DNA of 64,000 nt from NCBI GenBank assembly GCA_035513575.1, contig DATKBW010000015.1, forward strand, positions 82,492 to 146,491. Reading direction: 5' to 3'. Origin of the DNA: JAHWKI01 sp035513575 (GTDB taxonomy: Bacteria; Gemmatimonadota; Gemmatimonadetes; Longimicrobiales; RSA9). Under the pieces are notes generated by a model, which saw only the letters and a program-made list of their open reading frames with translations, made no database searches and was not told where the DNA came from. A program made the position numbers and the translations under genes. Numbering within the stretch: the stretch's first letter is position 1; every line of letters starts with the position of its first letter. Of this stretch, positions 1 to 8,780 are shown one piece after another.

Positions 1-269
1 CCCATCCCGCCGTGGCGGATCTGCTCCGGGCGGCGGGCGGGCCGGTGACCTCGACGAGCGCGAATCGGCCGGGCGAGCCGCCGGCCCGCACGGCTACCGA
101 CGCCGCGCGTACGGCGGCGGCCGTGGACCGCCTGCTGGTGCTGGACGGCGGGACGTTGCCCCCCGGCGTGCCGTCCACGATCGTGCGTTGCGCCGGCGGG
201 CCCGTCCGGATCCTGCGGGAGGGCGTGATCGACAGGGAAGCGATCCAGGCCGTCGTGGAGGTGGCATGA
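1..269 (+). CDS. tsaC: Threonylcarbamoyl-AMP synthase, C-terminal part (5' cut by window)
   Basis: The protein makes threonylcarbamoyl-AMP from threonine, bicarbonate and ATP, the first step of t6A37 tRNA modification. The reading frame is open from the window edge (codons from base 3). The visible part has the YrdC/Sua5 signature TSTSANRPGEPP, the PSTIV strand and the terminal RILREG motif. It stops about ten residues after that motif, so it is the short TsaC/YwlC form without the extra Sua5 domain. Its TGA overlaps the ATG of the phosphatase gene (ATGA), so the two are translationally coupled; the same pairing (ywlC near ywlE) occurs in Bacillus. Confidence 0.9.
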   Translation, partial: HPAVADLLRAAGGPVTSTSANRPGEPPARTATDAARTAAAVDRLLVLDGGTLPPGVPSTIVRCAGGPVRILREGVIDREAIQAVVEVA

Positions 270-757
270 GCGACGCCAGTCCGAAGCTCGCGAGCTACAA
301 CCTGCTCTTCGTCTGTACCGGGAACACCTGCCGGAGCCCCATGGCGGCGGCGATCGCCAGGGCGGCCATCGGGCGGCGCGGGTGGGGTCACGTCGCCGTC
401 GGCTCCGCCGGCGTCGCGGCCGCCCCGGGCGCGCCTGTCTCCGAGCCCGTGGGGCCCGTGCTGGCCGAGCACGGCATCGAGGTCGGCGCCCACGCGTCAC
501 GCGAGCTCACGCCCGAGCTGGTCGAATGGGCGGACTCCATCCTGGTCATGAGCCCCGCCCACGCGGCCGCGGTCGAGGACATGGGCGGCGGCGGCAAGAC
601 TGCCCTCGTCACGGAGTTCCTCGCCGGCGACGCTGGCGGCCGCCCGGTGGCGGATCCCATCGGCCGGTCCGTCGAGACCTACCGGCGCACCCGCGACCAG
701 CTCGAGCAGGCGGTGGAGGCCGTACTCGACCGCCTCGAGCCGATCCTCGCCCCCTGA
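266..757 (+). CDS. ywlE: Low-molecular-weight protein phosphatase, YwlE-like (probable protein-arginine phosphatase)
   Basis: A 163-aa cytoplasmic phosphatase of the LMW-PTP family. The P-loop CTGNTCRS (C-X5-R) lies near residue 18 and the general-acid motif ADPIGRS near residue 130. The residue after the Asn of the loop is Thr, which in Bacillus YwlE selects phospho-arginine over phospho-tyrosine; classical tyrosine phosphatases have Ile or Leu there. I chose ATG 266 because it overlaps the tsaC stop and puts the P-loop at the usual distance from the N-terminus; a longer in-frame opening to 188 adds only an Arg-rich stretch typical of shadow reading. Arginine-phosphatase function is inference from one residue plus synteny. 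Confidence 0.85.
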   Translation: MSDASPKLASYNLLFVCTGNTCRSPMAAAIARAAIGRRGWGHVAVGSAGVAAAPGAPVSEPVGPVLAEHGIEVGAHASRELTPELVEWADSILVMSPAHAAAVEDMGGGGKTALVTEFLAGDAGGRPVADPIGRSVETYRRTRDQLEQAVEAVLDRLEPILAP

Positions 758-771
758 CCATCTCCGCCTCC

Positions 772-1608
772 GTGGACTCCGGCCCCGGGACCCGCCTCAT
801 CGCCCTGCTCGGCGACCCTGTCGCCCACTCGCTGTCCCCCCGCTTCCAGAACGCCGCCATCCGGCACGCGGGTCTCGACGCCGTGTACCTCGCCCTCCGC
901 TGCCGTGCGGCGGACTTCCCCGCGCTCCTCCGCGGCCTGGCCGGCGCCGGGGCGGCGGGCAACGTCACCATCCCCCACAAGAGCGCCGCGGTGGCCCTGC
1001 TCGACCAGGCCACCGCCGCGGTGGAGCGGACGGGGGCGTGCAACACCTTCTGGACGGCGGACGGCCGGCTGCACGGCGACAACACGGATGTGGAGGGGTT
1101 CGGCGCAGCCTGCCGCGAGCTCGTCGGCGCTCCCGCCGGCGCCCGCGTCCTGGTACTGGGGGCGGGTGGGGCCGCGCGGGCCGCCGTGGCGGCCCTGCTC
1201 GACGCACGGGCCGACGCCGTGCACGTCCTCAACCGCTCCCCCGAACGCGCCGGGGCGCTCGCGGCCGCGCTGGACCCCAGGGGCCGCAAGGTCACCGTGC
1301 TCCCCCCCGGCGCGGCGCTCCGGCGCGAGGGCTACGACCTCGTCGTCAACGCCACGCCGCTCGGCCTCCTCGCGGACGACCCGCTCCCCCTCGACCTCGC
1401 CGTTCCTGCCCGCGTGGGTGCCGCGCTCGACCTCGTCTACCGCCCCGGCGGGACCCGCTGGACCGCCGAGGCCGCGCGCCTCGACATCCCCGGCGCCGAT
1501 GGGACCGAGATGCTCCTCCACCAGGGCGCAGCCGCGTTCCGCCGCTGGTTCGACACCCCCGCGCCGATGGAGGTGATGCGCGGGGCGTTGGGGAGAGTCG
1601 GGGTTTAG
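772..1608 (+). CDS. aroE: Shikimate dehydrogenase
   Basis: Reduces 3-dehydroshikimate to shikimate with NADPH (aromatic amino acid pathway); aroA for a later step lies at 40148. 278 aa, normal for the family. The substrate-binding N-terminal part has GDPVAHSLSP, NVTIPHK (catalytic Lys) and GDNTDVEGF; the Rossmann part has VLGAGGAARA and the NRSPERA NADP-phosphate motif. The start is GTG 772, 14 bases after the phosphatase stop, giving the expected short leader before LIALLGDPVAHS. The open frame upstream to 382 is Arg-rich shadow of the phosphatase gene. Confidence 0.93.
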   Translation: MDSGPGTRLIALLGDPVAHSLSPRFQNAAIRHAGLDAVYLALRCRAADFPALLRGLAGAGAAGNVTIPHKSAAVALLDQATAAVERTGACNTFWTADGRLHGDNTDVEGFGAACRELVGAPAGARVLVLGAGGAARAAVAALLDARADAVHVLNRSPERAGALAAALDPRGRKVTVLPPGAALRREGYDLVVNATPLGLLADDPLPLDLAVPARVGAALDLVYRPGGTRWTAEAARLDIPGADGTEMLLHQGAAAFRRWFDTPAPMEVMRGALGRVGV

Positions 1609-1695
1609 GCGTTCGGACCCTACAGGCGTCCGGACGCCGACTGCTGACCGCTCCGGCCATTCCGCCGCCCCGCCGGGTGTTGAGGATTGGCCGCC

Positions 1696-2436
1696 ATGGG
1701 TCTCCTCGACGGCCTCCTCACCCTCGCCCTCGCGCCCCGGTGCCTCGGATGCGGCGGCGCCACCCGCGACCCCCGCGCGCTGGTCTGCGGCCGCTGCCGC
1801 TCCCGCATTCAGCCGCCGCCGGCCCCGCTCTGCCCGCGCTGCGGGATGCCCCGGCTGCGCACCGGGCGCGCCCCGGGGCCGCGGTGCCAGGAGTGCCTGG
1901 AGTGGCCGGTGGGGTTGAGGGCGGCGCGCTCGGCCTGCCTCCTGCACCACCCCGCGGACGCGCTGGTCCACCACCTGAAATACCGCGGCTGGAAGGCTCT
2001 CGCTTCCTTCATGGCCCACCGCATGGCCGCGCTCCCGCTGCCGGAGGATGTCGCCCGCGAGACTCGCATCGTGATCGCGGTACCCACCACCCGGACCCGG
2101 CTCCGGGAGCGCGGCTACAACCAGGCGGAAGTGCTCGCCGCCCGCCTCGCGCGGGCGACCGGAAGGACGCTCCTTCCGGCCCTGCGCCGCGCACCCGGAA
2201 CCAGCAGCCAGACCACCTTGCAGCCCGCAGCGAGGCTGGCTAACGTGGCGGGGGCTTTCCGCCCCATGGATGCGACACGGAACGAAATCGCCGGCGAGCA
2301 TCTCCTGCTGGTGGACGATGTCCTGACCACCGGCGCCACCGCGGTGGCGTGCGCGGAGACGCTCATGGCCGCGGGGGCGCGCTGCGTAAGCGTGCTCACG
2401 TTCGCCCGCGCGCCGGGCCGGCTTCGAACGAACTGA
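1696..2436 (+). CDS. comF: ComF family phosphoribosyltransferase-like protein
   Basis: A 246-aa ComF/GntX homologue, linked in other bacteria to DNA uptake during transformation. The N-terminal zinc finger has paired cysteines (CLGCGG, CGRC, CPRCG, then C about residue 64), and the C-terminal phosphoribosyltransferase signature is LLVDDVLTTGATA. ATG 1696 is preferred to TTG 1687. No other competence gene is in the window, apart from a possible link with the pilus-type ATPase at 49214. It sits just before gapA with an 18-base gap and may share its transcript. Confidence 0.88.
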   Translation: MGLLDGLLTLALAPRCLGCGGATRDPRALVCGRCRSRIQPPPAPLCPRCGMPRLRTGRAPGPRCQECLEWPVGLRAARSACLLHHPADALVHHLKYRGWKALASFMAHRMAALPLPEDVARETRIVIAVPTTRTRLRERGYNQAEVLAARLARATGRTLLPALRRAPGTSSQTTLQPAARLANVAGAFRPMDATRNEIAGEHLLLVDDVLTTGATAVACAETLMAAGARCVSVLTFARAPGRLRTN

Positions 2437-2454
2437 ACTCGGGAGGAACTCTCC

Positions 2455-3462
<1,008 letters not shown>

Positions 3463-3519
3463 CGACTCTTCAGTCATTTAGAAGGCTTCACTTCGGGTAC
3501 CACTCGAATGTCGCCACTA

Positions 3520-3548
3520 TTGACGCGCCCCGGAGCGCACATTAGCCT
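3520..3548 (+). promoter_or_regulatory. Probable sigma-70 promoter for zinc-ribbon/pgk/tpiA genes
   Basis: TTGACG at 3520-3525 and TAGCCT at 3543-3548 are 17 bp apart, within the 208-base gap after gapA. It resembles other promoters in the window in the -35 box and in a -10 that begins TA and ends in T. It would give a leader of about 115 bases before the zinc-ribbon gene. Sequence inference only. Confidence 0.45.
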
Positions 3549-3670
3549 GAACGGAAGTGGGCGCGTGCCGGCGGGCTTCCGCACGGTCGCTGTCGCCTCA
3601 CGGTTCCGCGACTGGCATGTATCTGGCGCCAGCGGGTGGAGAGGGCTGCAACCCTGGGCCGGAGGTGGGG

Positions 3671-3871
3671 ATGGCGGATGCGCAGCAGGTGAGGAGTGGT
3701 ACGTACCGCTGTCCGGTATGCGGGCACCGGGACGTGGCGGAGCTCACGGCGGGGCAGGAATCCGTCGTGATCTCGTGCAGCTACTGCAATACGCCTCTGG
3801 AGGTGGCCTCCCGGGGTCCGGACTCCATCCGCTTCTCGGTTCAGGTTTCGGAGCAGTCGGCGGCGATGTGA
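3671..3871 (+). CDS. Small zinc-ribbon protein of unknown function
   Basis: A 66-aa protein with two CxxC knuckles (CPVC near residue 14, CSYC near residue 36), which probably bind one zinc ion. I do not recognise the family. ATG 3671 follows directly on GGAGGTGGGG, a strong if slightly close ribosome site, and base usage matches real genes here. It lies between gapA and pgk; a terminator-like hairpin separates it from pgk. Being alone among glycolytic enzymes it could be a small regulator or chaperone-like factor, but nothing in the sequence fixes its role. Confidence 0.7.
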   Translation: MADAQQVRSGTYRCPVCGHRDVAELTAGQESVVISCSYCNTPLEVASRGPDSIRFSVQVSEQSAAM

Positions 3872-3913
3872 CGGCCGGGGCGGGTGCACCAGCCCGCCGC
3901 CGGAACCCAGGGA

Positions 3914-3948
3914 GCCACGGTCTCGCGAGATCGTGGCTTTTCGTTTTT
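3914..3948 (+). terminator. Intrinsic terminator or attenuator just before pgk
   Basis: A near-perfect hairpin at 3914-3937 (GCCACG arm, palindromic TCTCGCGAGA core, CGTGGC arm) is followed by a U-rich tail, TTTTCGTTTTT. It ends 11 bases before the pgk start, leaving room only for the ribosome site, so pgk transcription must come from read-through. It may reduce pgk/tpiA output relative to upstream genes. Confidence 0.65.
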
Positions 3949-3958
3949 CGAGGAGCGG

Positions 3959-5170
3959 ATGAACAAGCGGACGATTCGGGACCTGTCTGAGGGGGCGGTG
4001 GGGGGAAAGCGGGTGCTGGTACGGGTGGACTACAACGTCCCCCTGCGCGATGGCGCCGTCGCGGACGATGCGCGGATCCGGGCCACGCTGCCGACACTCC
4101 GGCACCTCCTGGAGCGCGGCGGGCGGCTGATCCTGGTCTCGCACCTGGGCCGGCCGAAGGGGATGTGGAGCGAAGCGCTGTCGCTCCGACCGGTGGCCGA
4201 CCGGCTGCGGGAGCTGGCGCAGGTCCCCGTCGCGTTCGTATCGGATGTCGTCGGGAGCGACGCCCGGGATGCGGCCGCCGCCCTGCACGGCGGGGATGTG
4301 CTCCTGCTGGAGAACGTGCGCTTCCTGCCCGGTGAGGAGACGAACGATCCGCACCTGGCGGAGGAGCTGGCCGGCCTCGGCGATGTCTACGTGAACGACG
4401 CGTTCGGCACCGCGCACCGGGCCCACGCCTCGACGGTCGGGGCGGCGGAGCACATGAAGCGGGAGGGGAAGCCTGCCGTCGCCGGGCTGCTGATGGAGGC
4501 GGAGCTCCGATTCCTCGGTGGCGCCCTGGAGGCGCCGGAGCGGCCCTTCGTGGCGGTGCTCGGGGGCGCGAAGATCTCGGGGAAGATCGACGTGATCGAG
4601 CACCTGCTCCCGCGCGTCGACCGGCTGGTGATCGGCGGGGCCATGGCCAACACGTTCTTCCGCGCCATGGGCCTCGAGACCGGGGACTCCCTGGTCGAGG
4701 AGGACCGGGTGGCCATGGCCGCGGCCCTGCTCGAACGCGCCGGCGACGCGCTGGTCCTTCCCGTGGACTGCGTCATCGCGGAGACCGCCTCCGCCGACGC
4801 CCCGACCCGGTCGGTCCCCCGGGACCAGGTGCCCGCGGGGTGGAAGATCCTCGACATCGGGCCCGCCTCGCTCACGCGGTTCCGCGAGGCCCTGGAAGAC
4901 GCCCGCACCGTCGTCTGGAACGGGCCCATGGGGATGTTCGAGCTGGCCCCGTTCGCCGGCGGAACGGAAGGTGTGGCGCGCGCGGCGGCGGAGATCACCC
5001 GCACCGGGGCCACCACCATCCTCGGCGGCGGCGACACCGCCGCGGCGGTCGTCCGGGCCGGGCTCGGCGACCGCATGACCCACATCTCCACCGGCGGCGG
5101 CGCGTCGCTGGAGCTCCTCGAGGGCCGCGTCCTCCCCGGCGTGGCCGTGCTCGACGATCGGGAGGACTGA
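3959..5170 (+). CDS. pgk: Phosphoglycerate kinase
   Basis: Transfers phosphate from 1,3-bisphosphoglycerate to ADP in glycolysis. 403 aa, standard length. N-terminal motif RVDYNVPL near residue 22, SHLGRPKG near residue 63, LLENVRFLPGEE near residue 118, and the nucleotide-binding GGGDTAAAV near the C-terminus. ATG 3959 follows the site GAGGAG; the upstream in-frame extension crosses the terminator hairpin and is not credible. The stop overlaps the tpiA start (TGATG). Confidence 0.97.
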   Translation: MNKRTIRDLSEGAVGGKRVLVRVDYNVPLRDGAVADDARIRATLPTLRHLLERGGRLILVSHLGRPKGMWSEALSLRPVADRLRELAQVPVAFVSDVVGSDARDAAAALHGGDVLLLENVRFLPGEETNDPHLAEELAGLGDVYVNDAFGTAHRAHASTVGAAEHMKREGKPAVAGLLMEAELRFLGGALEAPERPFVAVLGGAKISGKIDVIEHLLPRVDRLVIGGAMANTFFRAMGLETGDSLVEEDRVAMAAALLERAGDALVLPVDCVIAETASADAPTRSVPRDQVPAGWKILDIGPASLTRFREALEDARTVVWNGPMGMFELAPFAGGTEGVARAAAEITRTGATTILGGGDTAAAVVRAGLGDRMTHISTGGGASLELLEGRVLPGVAVLDDRED

Positions 5171-5928
5171 TGGCCGGACCCGCGAATACCCCGGTGATCG
5201 CCGGGAACTGGAAGATGCACAAGGGCCCCGAGTCGGCCCGGAAGTTCTGCCGCGAGTTCGTCCAGGTCGCCCCCCCTCCCGGCAGCCGGACGATCCTGAT
5301 CTTTCCGCCCGACCTCTCCGTGGGGGTGGTGCGCGAAGCCCTCTCCAGCCACCGGATCCAGGTCGGCGTCCAGAACATCTACTGGAAGGCCCAGGGCGCG
5401 TTCACCGGCGAGATCAGCGCCGCCATGGCCCGCGAGGCGGGCGCCACGCACGCCCTCGTCGGCCACTCCGAGCGGCGCCACGTCTTCGCCGAGACGGACG
5501 AGCAGACGGCGTGGAAGGTCGCGGCAGCCCTCGAGCAGGGCCTCGTTCCGGTCCTCTGCGTCGGCGAGACCCTCGAGGAGCGGAAGGCGGGCCGGCGCGA
5601 CGAAGTCATCCTCCGCCAGCTCGACGCCGCGACCCACGCCCTCCGTGACCCCGACCTCGCGCGCATCCGCCTCGCCTACGAGCCCGTCTGGGCCATCGGC
5701 ACGGGCGAGACCGCGACCCCTCGGGACGCCTCCGAGGCCCAGGGCCGGCTGCGGGCCCGCCTTCGCGAGCGTCTCGGTGACGGCGCCGATGGCATCCCCA
5801 TCCTCTACGGCGGGTCGGTCAAGCCCGAGAACGCGCGCGAGCTGCTCGCCGCCCCGGACGTGGATGGCCTGCTGGTCGGAGGCGCGAGCCTCGATCCTCG
5901 GGACTTCGCCACGATCGCCTCCGCCTGA
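5170..5928 (+). CDS. tpiA: Triosephosphate isomerase
   Basis: Interconverts dihydroxyacetone phosphate and glyceraldehyde-3-phosphate. 252 aa. It has the N-terminal GNWKMHK (catalytic Lys), GHSERR (catalytic His), AYEPVWAIGTG (catalytic Glu and start of the flexible loop) and YGGSVKPENA phosphate-binding motif. ATG 5170 shares its A with the pgk TGA, so translation is coupled. It ends the glycolytic run; the following gap carries a tandem repeat and a possible promoter for secG. Confidence 0.97.
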   Translation: MAGPANTPVIAGNWKMHKGPESARKFCREFVQVAPPPGSRTILIFPPDLSVGVVREALSSHRIQVGVQNIYWKAQGAFTGEISAAMAREAGATHALVGHSERRHVFAETDEQTAWKVAAALEQGLVPVLCVGETLEERKAGRRDEVILRQLDAATHALRDPDLARIRLAYEPVWAIGTGETATPRDASEAQGRLRARLRERLGDGADGIPILYGGSVKPENARELLAAPDVDGLLVGGASLDPRDFATIASA

Positions 5929-5963
5929 CCTCCGCGGGTCGGCCGGCGCGCCGCCACCCCGCG

Positions 5964-6031
5964 CCTCCGGAATAGCCCCCCTCCGGAATAGCCCCCCTCC
6001 GGAATAGCCCTCCTCCGGAATAGCCCCCCTC
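5964..6031. repeat. 16-bp tandem repeat, four copies, between tpiA and secG
   Basis: Four consecutive 16-bp units (CCTCCGGAATAGCCCC, third copy ending in T) run from 5964 to 6027, followed by the first four bases of a fifth. The repeat stops five bases before a TTGACA box. It is non-coding and the only tandem repeat in the window outside genes. Confidence 0.9.
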
Positions 6032-6035
6032 GCTG

Positions 6036-6064
6036 TTGACAGCCCGTGGGCCACTGGCGACCTT
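6036..6064 (+). promoter_or_regulatory. Possible promoter for secG
   Basis: A perfect TTGACA at 6036-6041 has GACCTT 17 bp downstream, close to the TACCTT box used before rpsA but lacking its first T. A TATCAT box at 6074-6079 is an alternative -10 with no good -35. The site lies immediately after the 16-bp tandem repeat. Confidence 0.38.
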
Positions 6065-6106
6065 ACAAAGCTGTATCATCAACCGATTTCGGAGACGAGA
6101 CTCCCG

Positions 6107-6502
6107 GTGTTCGGACTACTGCTTACGCTCCTGATCCTCGACGGCATCCTGCTGGTCGTCGTCGTGCTCCTCCAGGCCGGGAAGGGCGGCGGCCTCGCGG
6201 CCATGGGAGGCGGCGCCGGGACCGACACCTTCATGGGCGGTCGGCAGGCGGCCACGGTCCTGACCAAGGCGACGTGGACCACGGGCGCCATCTTCCTGGG
6301 CCTCGCGGTGGTGCTGTCGATCATGTCCTCGCGCTCCCGCGAGTCGGCGCCGCTGCTCCAGGACCAGTTCCAGCAGGGCGCACCCACGGCGCCGCAGCCG
6401 ATCCTGCCCGGGGTCGGTGAGGGCGGGGCGGGTGAGGGGGAAGTGGTGCCGGGGGTGCGGGGCGGCGCCGCCGGAGGGGACGAGCCGACCCCGGACCGCT
6501 AG
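6107..6502 (+). CDS. secG: Preprotein translocase subunit SecG
   Basis: Small inner-membrane subunit that helps the SecYEG channel. 131 aa with two transmembrane helices (about residues 2-22 and 54-73) around the cytoplasmic GKGGGLAAMGGG loop typical of SecG. The last 50 or so residues are a Gly/Glu/Pro-rich tail, longer than in many homologues. GTG 6107 is used, with GGAGACGAG upstream. The tpiA-secG order is conserved in many bacteria. Confidence 0.9.
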   Translation: MFGLLLTLLILDGILLVVVVLLQAGKGGGLAAMGGGAGTDTFMGGRQAATVLTKATWTTGAIFLGLAVVLSIMSSRSRESAPLLQDQFQQGAPTAPQPILPGVGEGGAGEGEVVPGVRGGAAGGDEPTPDR

Positions 6503-6507
6503 CCGGG

Positions 6508-7578
6508 ATGGCGAAGCGGGGGGCGGAGGTCGCGGGGGTCGCCAGGACGGATCTGGACCGGGAGCAGCTGCACGAGCTGTACTACTGGCTGTGGCTGACG
6601 CGGGAGGTCGAGCAGGTCCTCACGAACCTGTACAGGCAGAACAAGGTGATCGGCGGTCTCTACCGCTCCCTCGGCCAGGAGGCCGGCGCGGTGGGGACCG
6701 CCTTCGCGTTGCGGCGGCGGGCCGACGGGACCGGCGACGTGATGTCGCCGGCGATCCGAGACCTCGGCGCCATGCTCCTGATGGGTGCCGACGCCGCGGA
6801 CGTCATGAAGCAGTACATGGCGAAGGGCGACGGTCCCACGGGCGGCCGGGAGACCAACGTCCATTTCAGCGACTATCAGAACGGCTACGTGGGGCTCATC
6901 TCCCACCTCGGGGTGATGGTCGGGGTGATGGCCGGCGTCGCCCTTTCGTTCCGGCTCCGCCAGGAGGACCGGGTGGCGATGGTCTACAGCGGCGACGGCA
7001 TGACGTCCACCGGCGCTTTCCACGAGGGCCTCAACCTCGCCGCGGTGAGACGGCTCCCGCTGATCTGCGTCGTCGAGAACAACCTGTACGCGTACTCGAC
7101 GCCGACGTCCCGGCAGACCGCGGCGGAGTCCTTCGTGGCGAAGGCGGATGGCTACGGGATCCGGGGCGAGCGCGTGGACGGCAACGACGTCATCGCCGTG
7201 TACGAGGCCACGAAGCGGGCGGTCGCGCACGCCCGCGCGGGCGGCGGGCCCACCCTGCTGGAGCTCATGACCTACCGCATGAAGGGGCACGCCGAGCACG
7301 ACGGGCAGCAGTACGTCCCTGCCGGGGAGCTCGACGAATGGCAGGCCAGGGATCCCGTGGCCCACTATGAGCGCTGGCTGCTCGAGGGGGACCACGCGAC
7401 GGAGCCCGAGCTCGAGGCGGTCCGGGAGCGGGTGGCCGGCGAAGTGGATCGGGCCCGCGGGGCCGCGGAGTCCTCGCCGATGCCGGACCCGATGGCGGGG
7501 ATCGACGACGTGTACGCGGCCACCCCGGGCTGGACGCCCTGGACCCGACGGGCACGCCACGACCCCCACGAAGCGTAG
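6508..7578 (+). CDS. pdhA: 2-oxoacid (probably pyruvate) dehydrogenase E1 component, alpha subunit
   Basis: Thiamine-diphosphate-dependent decarboxylase subunit of a pyruvate or branched-chain 2-oxoacid dehydrogenase complex. 356 aa. It has the TPP motif (YSGDGMTSTGAFHEGLN ... ENN, about residues 158-191) and the phosphorylation-loop region TYRMKGHAEHD. The alpha/beta/E2 order in one strand, with lipB next, supports a complete complex; E3 is not in the window. Substrate (pyruvate versus branched-chain) cannot be settled from sequence; acetyl-CoA formation fits the glycolytic context. Confidence 0.9.
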   Translation: MAKRGAEVAGVARTDLDREQLHELYYWLWLTREVEQVLTNLYRQNKVIGGLYRSLGQEAGAVGTAFALRRRADGTGDVMSPAIRDLGAMLLMGADAADVMKQYMAKGDGPTGGRETNVHFSDYQNGYVGLISHLGVMVGVMAGVALSFRLRQEDRVAMVYSGDGMTSTGAFHEGLNLAAVRRLPLICVVENNLYAYSTPTSRQTAAESFVAKADGYGIRGERVDGNDVIAVYEATKRAVAHARAGGGPTLLELMTYRMKGHAEHDGQQYVPAGELDEWQARDPVAHYERWLLEGDHATEPELEAVRERVAGEVDRARGAAESSPMPDPMAGIDDVYAATPGWTPWTRRARHDPHEA

Positions 7579-7579
7579 G

Positions 7580-8686
7580 ATGGGCACCGCGAAGGGCGCC
7601 GATAAGGGCGCGAAGGGCGCGAAGGGCGGGGCGGCCGCCACCGACGGGCCGGTGAAGGGCGCGCTGACCGGCGGCAGGCCGGACCACGTGCGGCAGACGG
7701 AGCGTGGCGAGCCGGTGACGATGCTGGAGGCGATCCGCGAGGCGCTCTGGGAGGAAATGGAGCGGGACCCGGACGTCTTCATCCTGGGCGAGGACATCGC
7801 GACGTACGGCGGAGCCTTCAAGGTGACGGACGGCTTCGTGGACCACTTCGGCGAGGACCGCGTCCTGGACACGCCCATCAGCGAGGCGGGTTTCACCGGC
7901 GCGGCGGCCGGGGCGGCGCACATGGGGCTGCGGCCGGTCGTCGAGATGCAGTTCATGGACTTCGTCAGCTGCGCCTACGAGCCGCTGACCAACTACATCG
8001 CCACCTCCCGGTGGCGGAAGGCGGGTCCGCTCCCCATGGTGATCCGCGGCCCCGTGGGCGGCGGCGTCCGGGGCGGGCCGTTCCACTCGCAGAACCCGGA
8101 GATGGCGTTCTTCCACACGCCGGGCCTCAAGATCGTCTACCCGTGCACGGCGAGTGACGCCAAGGGCCTGCTCAAGGCGGCGATCCGCGACGATGACCCC
8201 GTCCTCTATTTCGAGCACAAGAAGCTGTACCGGGCCCCGTTCCTGCGGGAGGTGCTGCCGAAGGAAGATCACGTCGTCCCGCTGGGGAAGGCGCGGCTGC
8301 ACAGGGCGGGCGCGGACCTGACCATCGTCACGTACGGGATGATGGTCCACGAGAGCCAGAAGGCGGCGGAGGCGCTCGAGGCGGAGGGCGTGGACGTCGA
8401 GATCCTCGACCTGCGGACGCTCATGCCCCTGGACGAGGCGGCGATCCTGGACAGCGTGAAGAAGACCGGCCGGCTCCTGGTCGTCCACGAGGACACCCGC
8501 ACCGGCGGGATCGCCGGCGAGATCGCGATGCGCGTGAGTGAAAGGGCGTTCGAGTGGCTGGACGCCCCGATGCTGCGGGTGACCGCGCTGGACACGCCCG
8601 TGCCGTATTCGCCGCCGCTGGAGGACTACTACCTCCCGAACGTGGAGGACATTCTGGTGGCGGCGCGGTATCTCGTGGAGTATTGA
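7580..8686 (+). CDS. pdhB: 2-oxoacid (probably pyruvate) dehydrogenase E1 component, beta subunit
   Basis: Partner of the alpha subunit in the E1 heterotetramer. 368 aa. Core motifs are GEDIATYGGAFKVT, DTPISEAGFTG (the catalytic Glu region) and RGPVGGGVRGGPFHS. The first 35 or so residues form a Lys/Gly/Ala-rich extension (repeats of KGAKGA) absent from most homologues; an in-frame alternative start would be needed to remove it, and ATG 7580 directly follows the alpha stop, so I keep it. The chain ends with the normal LVEY tail. Confidence 0.92.
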   Translation: MGTAKGADKGAKGAKGGAAATDGPVKGALTGGRPDHVRQTERGEPVTMLEAIREALWEEMERDPDVFILGEDIATYGGAFKVTDGFVDHFGEDRVLDTPISEAGFTGAAAGAAHMGLRPVVEMQFMDFVSCAYEPLTNYIATSRWRKAGPLPMVIRGPVGGGVRGGPFHSQNPEMAFFHTPGLKIVYPCTASDAKGLLKAAIRDDDPVLYFEHKKLYRAPFLREVLPKEDHVVPLGKARLHRAGADLTIVTYGMMVHESQKAAEALEAEGVDVEILDLRTLMPLDEAAILDSVKKTGRLLVVHEDTRTGGIAGEIAMRVSERAFEWLDAPMLRVTALDTPVPYSPPLEDYYLPNVEDILVAARYLVEY

Positions 8687-8780
8687 GGTTCGGGTGCGGG
8701 AAGGGCTCGCCACCAGGGTTGGCGGAGGCGGGGCAGGCCACAGGAATTGACAGCCACGGACTCTGGACAGGATCGACGCG

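Noticed and set aside
8747..8775. TTGACA before the E2 gene as a promoter
   Set aside because: No -10 box lies 16-19 bases downstream; the gene is probably in the E1 transcript.
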